Origin: Flavobacteriaceae bacterium
GTDB taxonomy: Bacteria > Bacteroidota > Bacteroidia > Flavobacteriales > Flavobacteriaceae
Direction: 5' to 3'
NCBI GenBank assembly: GCA_009921505.1
Contig: RFXU01000003.1
Coordinates: 1-37,265 of the forward strand
DNA: 37,265 nt
A model generated the notes under the pieces. That model ran no database searches. It saw nothing but the letters and a program-made list of their open reading frames with translations, and was not told where the DNA came from. The position numbers and the translations under genes are program-made. The number at the start of each line of letters is the position of its first letter. Position 1 is the first letter of the stretch. Positions 18,351 through 26,961 of this stretch are shown piece by piece.

Positions 18351-19061
18351 ATGAAAAAAGGGCAAATATTTTTAATCCCCTGTCCGCTCGGAGAAGTCGC
18401 CCCCATGACGGTTCTTCCTTTAACTGTGCTGAAGGTAATTGAAGACACGGACCATTATGTGGTTGAACATGAAAAAAATGCCCGTCGCTTTATAAAATCG
18501 ATTTGCCCTCAAAAAAATCAGGCAGAGCTTAAACTGAGTACCATCAATAAGTTTACCGATCCCCTTGAAATTCCTGAGTTCATTCAACCCTGTCTCGAGG
18601 GCTTTGACCTAGGGATTATCAGTGATGCTGGTTGTCCCGGTGTAGCGGATCCTGGTGCGGAAATTATTCATATTGCCCATAAATATGGAATAAAAGTAGT
18701 TCCCTTGGTAGGACCTTCGTCTATTTTACTCGCCTTAATGGCCAGTGGACTAAATGGCCAAAAATTTGCCTTTCACGGCTATTTGCCTATTGATAAAGAT
18801 GAGCGTAAACAAAGCCTAAAACAATTAGAAAAGCAATCTCAGCAAGAAGGGCAAACCCAAATTTTTATTGAAACGCCTTACCGCAATAATCAACTCCTTG
18901 AGGCTATGACAAAGAGCCTAAAAGGGGATACTCTGCTATGCGTGGCTTGTAATTTAACTTTGCAAGATGAATTTATCTTATCTCAGGAAGTAAACCTTTG
19001 GCAACCTGCGGCGCACGATTTACACAAAAAGCCCTGCATCTTTCTTTTCCTGGCCAAATAA
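18351..19061 (+). CDS. RsmI-like SAM-dependent methyltransferase (tetrapyrrole methylase fold)
   Basis: A 236-residue methyltransferase of the RsmI/tetrapyrrole methylase superfamily. Diagnostic segments are FLIPCPLGEV at the N-terminus, ISDAGCPGVADPGAEII (about 90-106), VVPLVGPSSILLALMASGL and FHGYLP, then IFIETPYRNNQLLEAM. RsmI proper 2'-O-methylates C1402 of 16S rRNA. This protein is shorter (RsmI about 285) and diverges in the N-terminal loop, as does the second copy found in many Bacteroidota, so the exact substrate is uncertain. It starts 3 nt after the sugar dehydrogenase stop and converges on the next gene. Confidence 0.85.
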   Translation: MKKGQIFLIPCPLGEVAPMTVLPLTVLKVIEDTDHYVVEHEKNARRFIKSICPQKNQAELKLSTINKFTDPLEIPEFIQPCLEGFDLGIISDAGCPGVADPGAEIIHIAHKYGIKVVPLVGPSSILLALMASGLNGQKFAFHGYLPIDKDERKQSLKQLEKQSQQEGQTQIFIETPYRNNQLLEAMTKSLKGDTLLCVACNLTLQDEFILSQEVNLWQPAAHDLHKKPCIFLFLAK

Positions 19062-19079
19062 AAAAATAGACGATCAATT

Positions 19080-19733
19080 TTATAGATCAATCCATTGATC
19101 TTGCGCAGGAATTGACGATGTATTGTAATGCGCAAAGTCTTTTAAATAGGCTTCTATACTGGTTCCGAAGGCATCTTCAAAATCAAAATTTCCCCCGCTA
19201 CGCAAGTACTTTTTAACATTCCCTGCTCCAGCTAAATGAGCCGCCGCCAAAATTCCTGACTCCGTAATTTCAATACCTTTTATTTGCCTTCCGACACTGC
19301 GTTTCAAATCTTTTCTCAAAATCCATTTGTTCCTTGCCGTATACCAGAAGAAAGCCTGCTCTTGTAACTCGGATTGCTCTAAAAATCTTTCTTTATCGTG
19401 AATCCCTAAAAGAGAAAGCGTATTGATATTGAACTGATATTTACCCAAATATCCGAGACGATTTATGGCTTGATAATCACCGCGAGATTCTTTGAAAGCC
19501 AAAGCCTCTTTAAATGCGACAAAGGAATTGTCTAATACAGGAGCATGGTTTGAGTCCTGTGGGGCACTATTAGAGGAATTGAGAGGAACATGATAACACA
19601 GTGAAGCATCATCAAAATTGTCAAATGTTCTGTTCGATTGATCGAAACGAGAAACTCCAACAAAACCCATCAGACCGGCAAATATACCAACGAGCCAGTG
19701 GGAAGCTAGCCCTTTTTGTCTTAGGTCAATCAT
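19080..19733 (-). CDS. Lysozyme-fold (SLT-like) peptidoglycan-acting protein
   Basis: A 217-residue exported or membrane-anchored protein: residues about 10-28 (SHWLVGIFAGLMGFVGVS) are hydrophobic, followed by a low-complexity stretch to about 68. The C-terminal domain has KESRGDYQAINRLGYLGKYQF, with Glu82 in the position of the catalytic Glu of lytic transglycosylases (E-S-R/G motif) and G-K-Y-Q-F in place of the usual G-LMQ. AAAHLAGAGNVKKYL and AYLKDF complete a lysozyme-like fold. I infer cleavage or binding of the glycan strand; its activity is not proven by sequence. Its neighbour mltG has a related function. A -7 element lies 26 nt upstream. Confidence 0.75.
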   Translation of the reverse strand: MIDLRQKGLASHWLVGIFAGLMGFVGVSRFDQSNRTFDNFDDASLCYHVPLNSSNSAPQDSNHAPVLDNSFVAFKEALAFKESRGDYQAINRLGYLGKYQFNINTLSLLGIHDKERFLEQSELQEQAFFWYTARNKWILRKDLKRSVGRQIKGIEITESGILAAAHLAGAGNVKKYLRSGGNFDFEDAFGTSIEAYLKDFAHYNTSSIPAQDQWIDL

Positions 19734-19759
19734 AACGTAGGTTAATTAAGATTGGCCCG

Positions 19760-19767
19760 CAAAAGTA
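19760..19767 (-). promoter_or_regulatory. -7 promoter element of the lysozyme-fold gene
   Basis: TACTTTTG on the minus strand is a perfect TAnnTTTG match 26 nt before the ATG at 19733. No convincing TTTG is seen at the -33 position. Nothing else is evident in the 133-nt gap between this gene and mltG. Confidence 0.35.
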
Positions 19768-19866
19768 AGTAAAATTTTAATTATTTGATTATCAGCTGCT
19801 TAATTATACTTTCTGAAGAATTTAAGTGGTGGCAAAATCTGCCGCTTTCAGGGCCGATACAATCAA

Positions 19867-20904
19867 TTAGCGTTTAATGCCTTGAGCACTTATCCATTTG
19901 ATGTAATCCTTGCGTTTTGCGTTGTGTTCACTTAAAGACTTCGAGAAGCTGTGGAAACCTGGGCGCTCAGGATCTGCTACAAAGTAATAATAGCCATGAG
20001 ATTCCGCGTTAAGTACGGCATCAATTGAAGATATATCGGGCATGGTAATGGGCCCTGGTGGCAATCCTTTGTATTTGTACGTATTATACGGCGAATCTAA
20101 GGTTAAGTCTTTATAGAGTACGCGACGAATAACTTGCTCAAAGTCTTGATCCATTTTCTTTTTGGCATAAATTACTGTGGGGTCTGCCTGTAAGGGTATA
20201 TTACGTCGGATTCGATTTAAATAGACCCCAGCGATCGTTGGGCGTTCTGAAACCTTAACCGATTCTTTTTGGACTACCGCGGCTAGCGCTGATACCTCAA
20301 GAGGACTTAAGCCAATAGTTTTGGCCTTTTTTAGTCTATTCTTATTCCAAAAGGCTTTATACTCCCCAAGCATCCTTTGTCTAAAACGTTCAGCATCCGT
20401 ATTCCAATATATTTCATAGGTATTGGGGATGAACAAACTAAGGAGTTGATCAGGAGATACCCCAGCCACTTCAAGAAAATCTGGATCTTTAAAAGCCTCA
20501 AGCAAGGTTAAACTATCAGGTTCAATCTTTCGTGCCAGGACTCCGGCTAGGTCCTCAATGCGCTCTTGATTATTGAACTTGAGTAATATTGGTTCATTTT
20601 TACTGCGGAGTACGTCGATGATTTCACTATTATTCATACCCTGCTCTAACACATATCTTCCCGCCTTGGGAAATTCCTTAAGCCTTTTGACACGAGCCAT
20701 TAACTCAAAATCCGACATACGGGTAATATAAGGTCTTACAGCGTTTAAAACCGTCTCAAAGTCTGGCTCAGAACCAATAAACACATCCACTTTGGCCTCA
20801 TTCAAAGATAGGTTTTCAGCCCAAATCAAACGATAAGTATAGCGCCCAATGAAGACCAGACCAGTCAATAACATTACCCCTAAAAAAACGCGTTTTGACC
20901 TCAT
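19867..20904 (-). CDS. mltG: Endolytic murein transglycosylase MltG
   Basis: Inner-membrane enzyme that cuts nascent glycan strands and is thought to set their length. One membrane helix lies at about 5-27 (RVFLGVMLLTGLVFIGRY). A LysM-like subdomain follows (about 75-115), then the YceG catalytic domain with LFIPNTYEIYWNTDAERF, and the active-site Glu214 in AAVVQKESVKVSERPTIAGVYLNRIRRNIPLQADPTV. Further conserved is SPYNTYKYKGLPPGPITMP. The 345-residue length is normal. The start shares one base with the upstream GNAT stop (TAATG), and together with dapF these make a three-gene operon. Confidence 0.96.
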   Translation of the reverse strand: MRSKRVFLGVMLLTGLVFIGRYTYRLIWAENLSLNEAKVDVFIGSEPDFETVLNAVRPYITRMSDFELMARVKRLKEFPKAGRYVLEQGMNNSEIIDVLRSKNEPILLKFNNQERIEDLAGVLARKIEPDSLTLLEAFKDPDFLEVAGVSPDQLLSLFIPNTYEIYWNTDAERFRQRMLGEYKAFWNKNRLKKAKTIGLSPLEVSALAAVVQKESVKVSERPTIAGVYLNRIRRNIPLQADPTVIYAKKKMDQDFEQVIRRVLYKDLTLDSPYNTYKYKGLPPGPITMPDISSIDAVLNAESHGYYYFVADPERPGFHSFSKSLSEHNAKRKDYIKWISAQGIKR

Positions 20905-21434
20905 TATTTACCTCTAAATTTTTGATAAATCAGCATATCCTGAAATTCATCATTGTGCTTGCTCCACCAACCTTTGAGCTGAGCACCCTGTTCAAATGAA
21001 AGGGACATAAACAAACCAATACTCGCTTTGTTATCGGGCGCAATAAGCGAATAGACTTGATGACAATCCAGGGCATCAAAGGCATAATCGATCATTAAGC
21101 GCGCAGCTTCCTGCCCTAAACCCTGTTGTCGAAATGATGGCTCACTAATTAAAATTCCTAGAGCAACCCGTTTGTTGTTGGGATCAAAATCGAATAGATC
21201 GATCAGTCCTATGGGCTGATTGGTTAATTTGTGATGGATGACTAATCTCAGCTGTTGCGACTGAAAAATGGATTGGTGTGCCTGATCGATATAAGCCTTA
21301 AGGAGATTTCGACTATAGGGAGGATGTTGATCACCAAATAGAGCAAATGCTGGATCATTTTCAGTACGGTATAGATAATCCAGATCCTCAGGTTCTAAGG
21401 CTCGCAAAAAAATATTTGTACCAATTAAATTCAC
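20904..21434 (-). CDS. GNAT family N-acetyltransferase (RimJ/RimL-like)
   Basis: A 176-residue acetyltransferase with the N-terminal strand IFLRALEPEDLDYLYRTEND, central strands PIGLIDLFDFDPNNKRVALGILI, the acetyl-CoA loop SEPSFRQQGLGQEAARLM (R/Q-x-x-G-x-G, about 112-122) and the C-terminal DNKASIGLFMSLSFEQGAQLKGWW. This layout is that of the RimJ/RimL subgroup that acetylates protein or small-molecule amines; the target is unknown. It overlaps dapF by 4 nt and mltG by 1 nt, an arrangement that recurs in Flavobacteriia and suggests a link with cell wall growth, though this is inference from position. Confidence 0.88.
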   Translation of the reverse strand: MNLIGTNIFLRALEPEDLDYLYRTENDPAFALFGDQHPPYSRNLLKAYIDQAHQSIFQSQQLRLVIHHKLTNQPIGLIDLFDFDPNNKRVALGILISEPSFRQQGLGQEAARLMIDYAFDALDCHQVYSLIAPDNKASIGLFMSLSFEQGAQLKGWWSKHNDEFQDMLIYQKFRGK

Positions 21435-22198
21435 TGAAATTCTCCTTTAAAAACCCTCCTTACTGGACCTGTCAGCCAGATATCAAGATAGGCAGAATTG
21501 TCACGAACACAAGAAACCGTGAGAACACCCCCCAAGGTCTCAAGAGCTATTGACGCTTCATTAACCGCTGTCGTTTCCATTATGGCAATCGCCACAGCAG
21601 TTGCTCCTGTACCACAGGATAGTGTTTCCCCTTCTACACCGCGCTCATAGGTCCGCATGCTGTATCCATCATTATTTTTACAAACAAAATTCACATTAAC
21701 GCCCCCGGGTTCGAATTCATTTCTCAATTTACGGCCAAGTGTGGTGACATCCAAATCCTGTATGTTATCGCGAAAACATATCAAATGCGGAGATCCGGTA
21801 TCTACAAACAGTCCTTGTTTGACCGTCTTGATTTCGGATACATTCCCCAAGGAAATACTGATTTCGTTTTGGCCCACGCGAAATTGATGCAAGCCATCTG
21901 GACCTTCAAAAAGGCCTTCATTGCCGACGTATCCCAATTCATGAGCCAAATGGGTCACACAACGCCCACCATTGCCACACATACTGCCCACATGCCCATC
22001 AGCATTAAAATAAACCATTTTGAAATCTGCTTGAGTCGAGGATTCGAGAAGAATTAACCCATCAGCACCAATGCCAAAATGACGATGACATAATTTTGAA
22101 ATTCGCTCAGCGGACTGGTCCCTAAAGGCTCCTTTTGTGTTGTCCACCAGTATAAAATCATTACCGGTTCCGTGGTATTTATAAAAATGCACTGCCAT
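21431..22198 (-). CDS. dapF: Diaminopimelate epimerase DapF
   Basis: Converts LL- to meso-diaminopimelate, the precursor of lysine and of the peptide cross-link in peptidoglycan. The 255-residue protein is a pair of homologous halves, each with an active-site cysteine: Cys74 in SMCGNGGRC and Cys195 in SCGTGATAVA. N-terminal HGTGNDFILVDN and the FNADG motif are also typical. It is slightly shorter than E. coli DapF (274). It is the first gene of the dapF-GNAT-mltG operon; dapA lies 13 kb away in the window. A perfect -7 element lies 5 nt before its ATG, and the divergent htrA promoter shares the same 132-bp gap. Confidence 0.96.
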   Translation of the reverse strand: MAVHFYKYHGTGNDFILVDNTKGAFRDQSAERISKLCHRHFGIGADGLILLESSTQADFKMVYFNADGHVGSMCGNGGRCVTHLAHELGYVGNEGLFEGPDGLHQFRVGQNEISISLGNVSEIKTVKQGLFVDTGSPHLICFRDNIQDLDVTTLGRKLRNEFEPGGVNVNFVCKNNDGYSMRTYERGVEGETLSCGTGATAVAIAIMETTAVNEASIALETLGGVLTVSCVRDNSAYLDIWLTGPVRRVFKGEFQ

Positions 22199-22203
22199 AA
22201 CTA

Positions 22204-22211
22204 CAAAAGTA
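22204..22211 (-). promoter_or_regulatory. -7 promoter element abutting dapF start
   Basis: TACTTTTG on the minus strand is a perfect TAnnTTTG match whose last base is 5 nt before the dapF ATG at 22198. No TTTG is seen at the usual upstream spacing. The position implies a leaderless mRNA if it is the true promoter. Confidence 0.4.
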
Positions 22212-22243
22212 GTAAAACCAATGCCTCTAGAGTCTTTTCAATC

Positions 22244-22274
22244 TTTGTTAAATCGTCGTTAATTAAGAAATTTG
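22244..22274 (+). promoter_or_regulatory. Promoter of htrA
   Basis: TTTG at 22244-22247 is followed after exactly 19 nt by GAAATTTG (22267-22274), seven of eight matches to TAnnTTTG. The predicted start near 22281 gives a leader of about 50 nt, which excludes the longer open frame starting at 22172. Confidence 0.55.
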
Positions 22275-22306
22275 TTAACATCCAAACGTTTAATCTGTCG
22301 TTAATT
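22255..22306 (+). repeat. 10-bp direct repeat flanking the htrA -7 element
   Basis: GTCGTTAATT occurs at 22255-22264 and again at 22297-22306, 42 bp apart start to start, which is four helical turns. The first copy lies between the -33 and -7 elements and the second in the early leader, an arrangement that would suit a repressor or stress regulator. Confidence 0.4.
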
Positions 22307-22330
22307 TTAAAACAAAAAAACTTAAAATTT

Positions 22331-23716
22331 ATGAAGCGATTTTTTTCAACCCTAGGAATTAGCGCGATAACAGCAGTCACCAGTCTTGCTGTTTATGATC
22401 ATTATCAGGAGAAAAATCAATCAAATCCTACAGCGAGTCCCGTACCCATGGTACAAACTAATTTTAGCTCGATTAACTCCGAAGTTTTGGACACAGATTT
22501 TACGCTTGCTGCCGAAAAAACGGTCCATGCGGTAGTCCACGTTAAAAATACCTCAATATCGAGACAACCCGGCAATATGATGGAATTGTTTTTTGGTGGG
22601 GGCACCCCAAGAGCCATGGTCGGTACCGGTAGTGGGGTCATCATAAGTCCAGACGGCTACATTATCTCTAACAATCATGTTATTGAACGGGCTACAAATT
22701 TGGAAGTGACCCTAAACGATAACAGAATTTACACCGCTGAAGTCATCGGAACCGATCCGAAAACGGATATTGCCCTGCTCAAAATTGAATCGGACGACCC
22801 CCTGCCCTATATCCCTTTTGCAGACTCCGACGCCGTTAAGATTGGACAATGGGTTTTAGCAGTGGGCAACCCCTTTAATCTAACCTCAACCGTGACCGCC
22901 GGTATCATCAGCGCAAAAGCGCGGGACCTTAATGAATTTGACAATAATCCACAGTCATTTATACAAACTGATGCTGCCGTAAATCGCGGGAATAGCGGTG
23001 GTGCATTGGTCAATACAAACGGAGAGCTCGTTGGCATCAATACCGCGATTACCAGTGAGACTGGTTCCTATGTGGGATATTCATTTGCCGTACCCTCAAA
23101 TACGGCCAGAAAAGTTATTGAAGATCTACTGGAGTACGGAAACGTTCAGCGCGGTTTTCTCGGCATCCAAGGCAGTGGTTTAGATGCCAAGCGGGCTCAA
23201 ATGCTTGGCGTGGATGACACGCAAGGAGTCTATGTAGCTAGTGTAGAAGCCGATAGCGGGGCAGAACAAGCCGGACTCAAAGAAGGCGATGTAATCAAAA
23301 ATATTGATGGCATCAGTATTTATAAATTCTCAGATCTCACAGGATATCTCAACGCTAAAAGGCCCAATGACATCGTTTCACTCACCTTAAACAGAAAAGG
23401 TGAAGAAATGACCAAAGATGTCGTCTTGCGTAAAATTGACACCTACACTATTGCGGATTTAGGCTTGACGGTAAAAAACACCTCAAAAATGCAGCGGGAG
23501 AAACGCTCCGTGGATCACGGAGTGATCGTGACGAACGTCAATAACTCAGAACTCCTGAGCATAGGACTTGAGGGCGCCATTATCACCCACGTCAATGATG
23601 TGGCAGTAAATACTATTGACGATCTAAAAAATACCGTTGAGAATAAATTTGGCGGGCCCATGAAATTAACGTTTTATGATCGCAATGGAGAAAAAAGCTC
23701 GATACTATTTCGATAA
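22331..23716 (+). CDS. htrA: Periplasmic serine protease HtrA/DegP
   Basis: Envelope protease and chaperone that degrades or refolds damaged exported proteins. I chose the ATG at 22331 (461 residues): it opens with an exported N-terminus (MKRFFSTLGISAITAVTSLA) and the promoter lies between this ATG and the earlier in-frame start at 22172. The trypsin-like domain carries His116 (SNNHVIE), Asp146 (TDIALLKIE) and Ser222 (NRGNSGGALV). PDZ1 spans about 263-358 (RGFLGIQG, then GAEQAGLKEGDVIKNIDG) and a more diverged PDZ2 about 365-455. The LA loop is short (GNMMELFFGGG). An intrinsic terminator follows about 100 nt downstream. Confidence 0.96.
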   Translation: MKRFFSTLGISAITAVTSLAVYDHYQEKNQSNPTASPVPMVQTNFSSINSEVLDTDFTLAAEKTVHAVVHVKNTSISRQPGNMMELFFGGGTPRAMVGTGSGVIISPDGYIISNNHVIERATNLEVTLNDNRIYTAEVIGTDPKTDIALLKIESDDPLPYIPFADSDAVKIGQWVLAVGNPFNLTSTVTAGIISAKARDLNEFDNNPQSFIQTDAAVNRGNSGGALVNTNGELVGINTAITSETGSYVGYSFAVPSNTARKVIEDLLEYGNVQRGFLGIQGSGLDAKRAQMLGVDDTQGVYVASVEADSGAEQAGLKEGDVIKNIDGISIYKFSDLTGYLNAKRPNDIVSLTLNRKGEEMTKDVVLRKIDTYTIADLGLTVKNTSKMQREKRSVDHGVIVTNVNNSELLSIGLEGAIITHVNDVAVNTIDDLKNTVENKFGGPMKLTFYDRNGEKSSILFR

Positions 23717-23815
23717 TTTATAGCATCAAAAGGGTTTAATTTCCCTAAGGGTCCTTTTAAACGCCACTGATTTATCACATTTTTTTCAATACTGCGATTA
23801 AATCATACCCAAATA

Positions 23816-23858
23816 AACACTGGAGTTAGCTTTGATTATTAGCTCCAGTGTTTTTTTT
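23816..23858 (+). terminator. Intrinsic terminator between htrA and gap
   Basis: ACACTGGAG (23817-23825) pairs with CTCCAGTGT (23843-23851), extended by an outer A-T pair and inner wobble pairs, and is followed by eight T residues at 23851-23858. It should end the htrA transcript. Confidence 0.75.
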
Positions 23859-23890
23859 CGCATTTATTTTACGAAAACGTTTTAGTTATC

Positions 23891-23898
23891 TAATTTTG
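23891..23898 (+). promoter_or_regulatory. -7 promoter element of the GAPDH gene
   Basis: TAATTTTG is a perfect TAnnTTTG match. The -33 region holds TTTT or TTTA (23867-23871) at 19-20 nt spacing. The predicted leader is about 30 nt. Confidence 0.45.
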
Positions 23899-23933
23899 CC
23901 CCCAAAATAAACACAACCAAAGCCAATTTTCTC

Positions 23934-25382
23934 ATGAATTTTGATCAGACCTACAAAAAAGAACTTTCCTTTCAAACCGACCGAAGACGAGCTACCGTTG
24001 AACTCATTAAATACATCAGTGACTTATGGTACGAGCATTCCATTGAACTTGTTTTGTTCAGGAATCAACTATTGGATCGCAACGTAAGTGAAATTCTCAA
24101 CCTTCATGAATATGCTGGGGCCTTTGTGGGTAAATCAATTTCAATATTTGAAAGCGTAGATATAGCCAAAGCGATTTTACAATTAAATCTTCCCGCAGCT
24201 AAAATCGATATTGGTAAACTCACACACGAATTTCAACTCAGCAGTCATACAGAGCAAAGTTGTGTTGACTTTGTCAGTCAAAAACTTAAGGGAGCTAAAA
24301 AACAAAAATCCATTGTTCCGCAAGATGTTGTCCTCTATGGTTTTGGGCGAATCGGTCGCCTGGTCGCCAGAGAATTAATGACGCGCACTGGAAAGGGCAA
24401 TATGATGCGCCTGCGCGCTATTGTGACGCGTGGCAAAATGGATCAAAATACCTTAGAAAAAAGAGCTTCGTTACTGCAATACGATTCTGTCCATGGAGAT
24501 TTCCCTGGAACTGTCGCTGTAGATCTAAAAAACAATGCTTTGGTCATCAACGGCACGACGGTCCATATGATTTCTGCCAATGGCCCTGAAGAAATAGACT
24601 ATACGCAATACGGGATAAAAAATGCTTTAGTCATCGACAATACTGGAGCCTTTCGCGATCATGAGGCACTCAGTCGCCATTTAACTTCAAAAGGCGCCGC
24701 ACGTGTTTTGCTCACCGCACCAGGAAAAGGCATCCCAAACATCGTCTATGGGGTAAACCATTTAGAACACAGCCCTAAAAATACACCGATCGTTTCAGCT
24801 GCATCTTGCACCACCAATGCCATTACCCCAGTTTTAAAAGTCGTAGACGATCATCTCGGAGTCATTAATGGGCATTTAGAAACCATTCACGCTTATACCA
24901 ATGACCAAAATTTAGTAGACAATATGCACAGCAAATACCGTCGTGGTCGTGCTGCCGCACTTAATATGGTTATTACCGAGACCGGAGCGGGGCAGGCGGT
25001 CAGTCGTGCCCTTCCCCATTTTGATGGCAAACTTACGTCAAATGCGATCCGCGTGCCCGTGCCTAACGGATCTCTGGCGATTCTCAATTTAAATCTTGAA
25101 AAAGAGACAAGTCCAGAGGCCCTTAATGAACTGATCAAAAAAAATGCCTTAGAAGGTCCGCTTGTCGAGCAAATCAAATATTCTTTAAATAACGAACTGG
25201 TCTCAAGTGACATTATCGGCTCCTCTGCCCCATCTATTTTTGACAGCCACGCCACTATTGTACGTCCTGATGGTAAAAATGTTATCTTATATGTCTGGTA
25301 CGACAATGAATACGGCTACAGCCATCAGGTAATCCGTTTAGCACGTTATATAACAGAAGCCCGCCGATTTACTTATTACTAA
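23934..25382 (+). CDS. gap: Glyceraldehyde-3-phosphate dehydrogenase, long form with N-terminal extension
   Basis: Interconverts glyceraldehyde 3-phosphate and 1,3-bisphosphoglycerate. At 482 residues it exceeds the usual 330-340. Residues 1 to about 130 form an extra, mostly helical domain (MNFDQTYKKELSFQTDRRR to the SQKLKGAKKQK linker). The Rossmann motif LYGFGRIGR (134-142) begins the GAPDH part; the catalytic Cys292 lies in SAASCTTNAI and the partner His319 in ETIHAYTNDQN. The C-terminus YVWYDNEYGYSHQVIRL is typical. The second strand reads LRAIVTRGKMD instead of the VND that contacts the NAD ribose, so coenzyme preference may differ. Long GAPDH forms like this occur alongside a normal GapA in Bacteroidota, to my knowledge. 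It is probably monocistronic. Confidence 0.93.
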   Translation: MNFDQTYKKELSFQTDRRRATVELIKYISDLWYEHSIELVLFRNQLLDRNVSEILNLHEYAGAFVGKSISIFESVDIAKAILQLNLPAAKIDIGKLTHEFQLSSHTEQSCVDFVSQKLKGAKKQKSIVPQDVVLYGFGRIGRLVARELMTRTGKGNMMRLRAIVTRGKMDQNTLEKRASLLQYDSVHGDFPGTVAVDLKNNALVINGTTVHMISANGPEEIDYTQYGIKNALVIDNTGAFRDHEALSRHLTSKGAARVLLTAPGKGIPNIVYGVNHLEHSPKNTPIVSAASCTTNAITPVLKVVDDHLGVINGHLETIHAYTNDQNLVDNMHSKYRRGRAAALNMVITETGAGQAVSRALPHFDGKLTSNAIRVPVPNGSLAILNLNLEKETSPEALNELIKKNALEGPLVEQIKYSLNNELVSSDIIGSSAPSIFDSHATIVRPDGKNVILYVWYDNEYGYSHQVIRLARYITEARRFTYY

Positions 25383-25427
25383 TGGACAAAGCCAGTCCTG
25401 TCTGGTCGGATCTATATCATTATCGAC

Positions 25428-26840
25428 TTAAAGGGCCCAGCCTTCTCGGTAACTTCCTTTGACCCACTTATTGGCGTAATCCCAATTCGTTACACGCATG
25501 GCCTCTCCATCCCATAAGATGGTTTTACGTCCAGGATAGTTGTAAGGGGACCAATCGTTTGGACCTTTACCCTCTTTGAGGACTTTATACTGGAAGCCTT
25601 TTATGGCTAAATTACCCATAAGCACAGCCTCTGTAAGCGGGCCGCCGTAGGAGAACGGAGAAGACGTTTCACCGCCGTTTAAACAGGCCTCAACAAAGTT
25701 ACCGGCATGGGTCGTGGTCACCCGGGTTAAGCGTTGCTCGGGCGCAACAAAATCCAACATGCGCTCTGAAGGCAGTAAGCGAGGATTGCGCGAATAGGTA
25801 TCCGTTACCATAATACCATCAGAACCATGGAAAATACTTCCTCCACTAACATCACCGGGCATCTCACCGTCTTTGAGTTCTGGCGGAAGATCAGGCATAA
25901 TTCCCCCATCATACCAGTTTAAACTGATATCATCTTGTAGATTGTTTTTAAATTTTAAACGGACAATAGATGAAGGAGGGCATGCCTCGGGGTAATTGGC
26001 CTCAACAAAGTCATTCGACCAAATGGTGGTACAACTCGCCTCTGCTTCATACGGGAATTTTAATCCCAATATTTTAAATGGAGTCTCCATAATATGGCAT
26101 CCCATGTCCCCCATTGACCCCGTACCGAAGTCCCAAAATCCACGCCACTTAAAGGGTAAATAATTTTCGTTATACGGACGCATTGCGGCTGGACCGAGCC
26201 ACAGATCCCAATCTAAGGTCTCTGGAATAGGGTCTGCTGTGGTGATGTGTTTAAACCCTTGCGGCCAAACAGGGCGATTGGTCCAACAATCAACACGGTG
26301 TACTTTACCGATAACGCCGGCATCAATCCATTCTTGAGCCGTTCTAATTCCGTCTCCTGAGGATCCTTGATTCCCCATTTGGGTAACGATCCCCATCTGG
26401 GCGGCCACCTCAGCCATGAGTCTGGCTTCATTAATATTATGCGTCAATGGTTTTTCAACATAGGCATGTTTTTTTTCGCGCATGAAGGGCAAAGCTATGG
26501 TGGCATGGGTATGATCAGGCGTGGCCACCATAACGGCATCCATTTCTCCAAGATGATTATCATATAAATGACGGAAATCTCTGTAGCGTTTGGCCTCTGG
26601 ATGCGCATCATATGAATTTTTTGCCCGTTTGTCATCGACATCACACAAGGCAACAAATTTCACTCTGCCTGTTTCATATAATTCTCTAACGACACTTTCA
26701 CCGCGTCCTCCAACTCCGACGGCGCCTATATATAATGTGTCACTAGGAGCTACGTGAGACTTTCCAAGGACAAAACTCGGAACAATAGTAAAGGCCGCAG
26801 AGGCTGCTGCAGATTTCTGTATAAAGGATCTTCTTTTCAT
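25428..26840 (-). CDS. Tat-exported Gfo/Idh/MocA family oxidoreductase
   Basis: A 470-residue NAD(P)-dependent sugar or polyol oxidoreductase. I chose the ATG at 26840 because it opens directly on a twin-arginine signal (MKRRSFIQKSAAASAAFTIV), which the 14 extra codons of the longer frame would bury. The Rossmann fold starts with IGAVGVGGRGESVV (about 39-52), followed by VALCDVDDKRA, and the catalytic Lys is in the AYVEKPLTHN motif (about 130). The C-terminal substrate domain includes GTGSMGDMGCHIMETPFKIL. Tat export with a bound cofactor is common for this family in Bacteroidota, and some members act on glycosidic bonds (GH109-like). The substrate is unknown. It converges on gap with a 45-nt gap. 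Confidence 0.9.
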   Translation of the reverse strand: MKRRSFIQKSAAASAAFTIVPSFVLGKSHVAPSDTLYIGAVGVGGRGESVVRELYETGRVKFVALCDVDDKRAKNSYDAHPEAKRYRDFRHLYDNHLGEMDAVMVATPDHTHATIALPFMREKKHAYVEKPLTHNINEARLMAEVAAQMGIVTQMGNQGSSGDGIRTAQEWIDAGVIGKVHRVDCWTNRPVWPQGFKHITTADPIPETLDWDLWLGPAAMRPYNENYLPFKWRGFWDFGTGSMGDMGCHIMETPFKILGLKFPYEAEASCTTIWSNDFVEANYPEACPPSSIVRLKFKNNLQDDISLNWYDGGIMPDLPPELKDGEMPGDVSGGSIFHGSDGIMVTDTYSRNPRLLPSERMLDFVAPEQRLTRVTTTHAGNFVEACLNGGETSSPFSYGGPLTEAVLMGNLAIKGFQYKVLKEGKGPNDWSPYNYPGRKTILWDGEAMRVTNWDYANKWVKGSYREGWAL

Positions 26841-26961
26841 GGATTGCGTTGTTTTAATTGGTCGATGAACTAAAGATAACAAACTTCATTAATAATTCAT
26901 GATCCACCAGATAAAAAGCATATGACACTCATTGCAAGGATGCTATTGCGCATTTATTTTC

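Noticed and set aside
22172-22330. Longer start for HtrA at 22172
   Set aside because: It precedes the predicted promoter, overlaps the dapF start region and lacks a signal peptide; ATG 22331 begins an exported N-terminus.
26841-26882. Longer start of the Gfo/Idh/MocA oxidoreductase
   Set aside because: The extra 14 residues would bury the twin-arginine signal, which starts exactly at the ATG at 26840.
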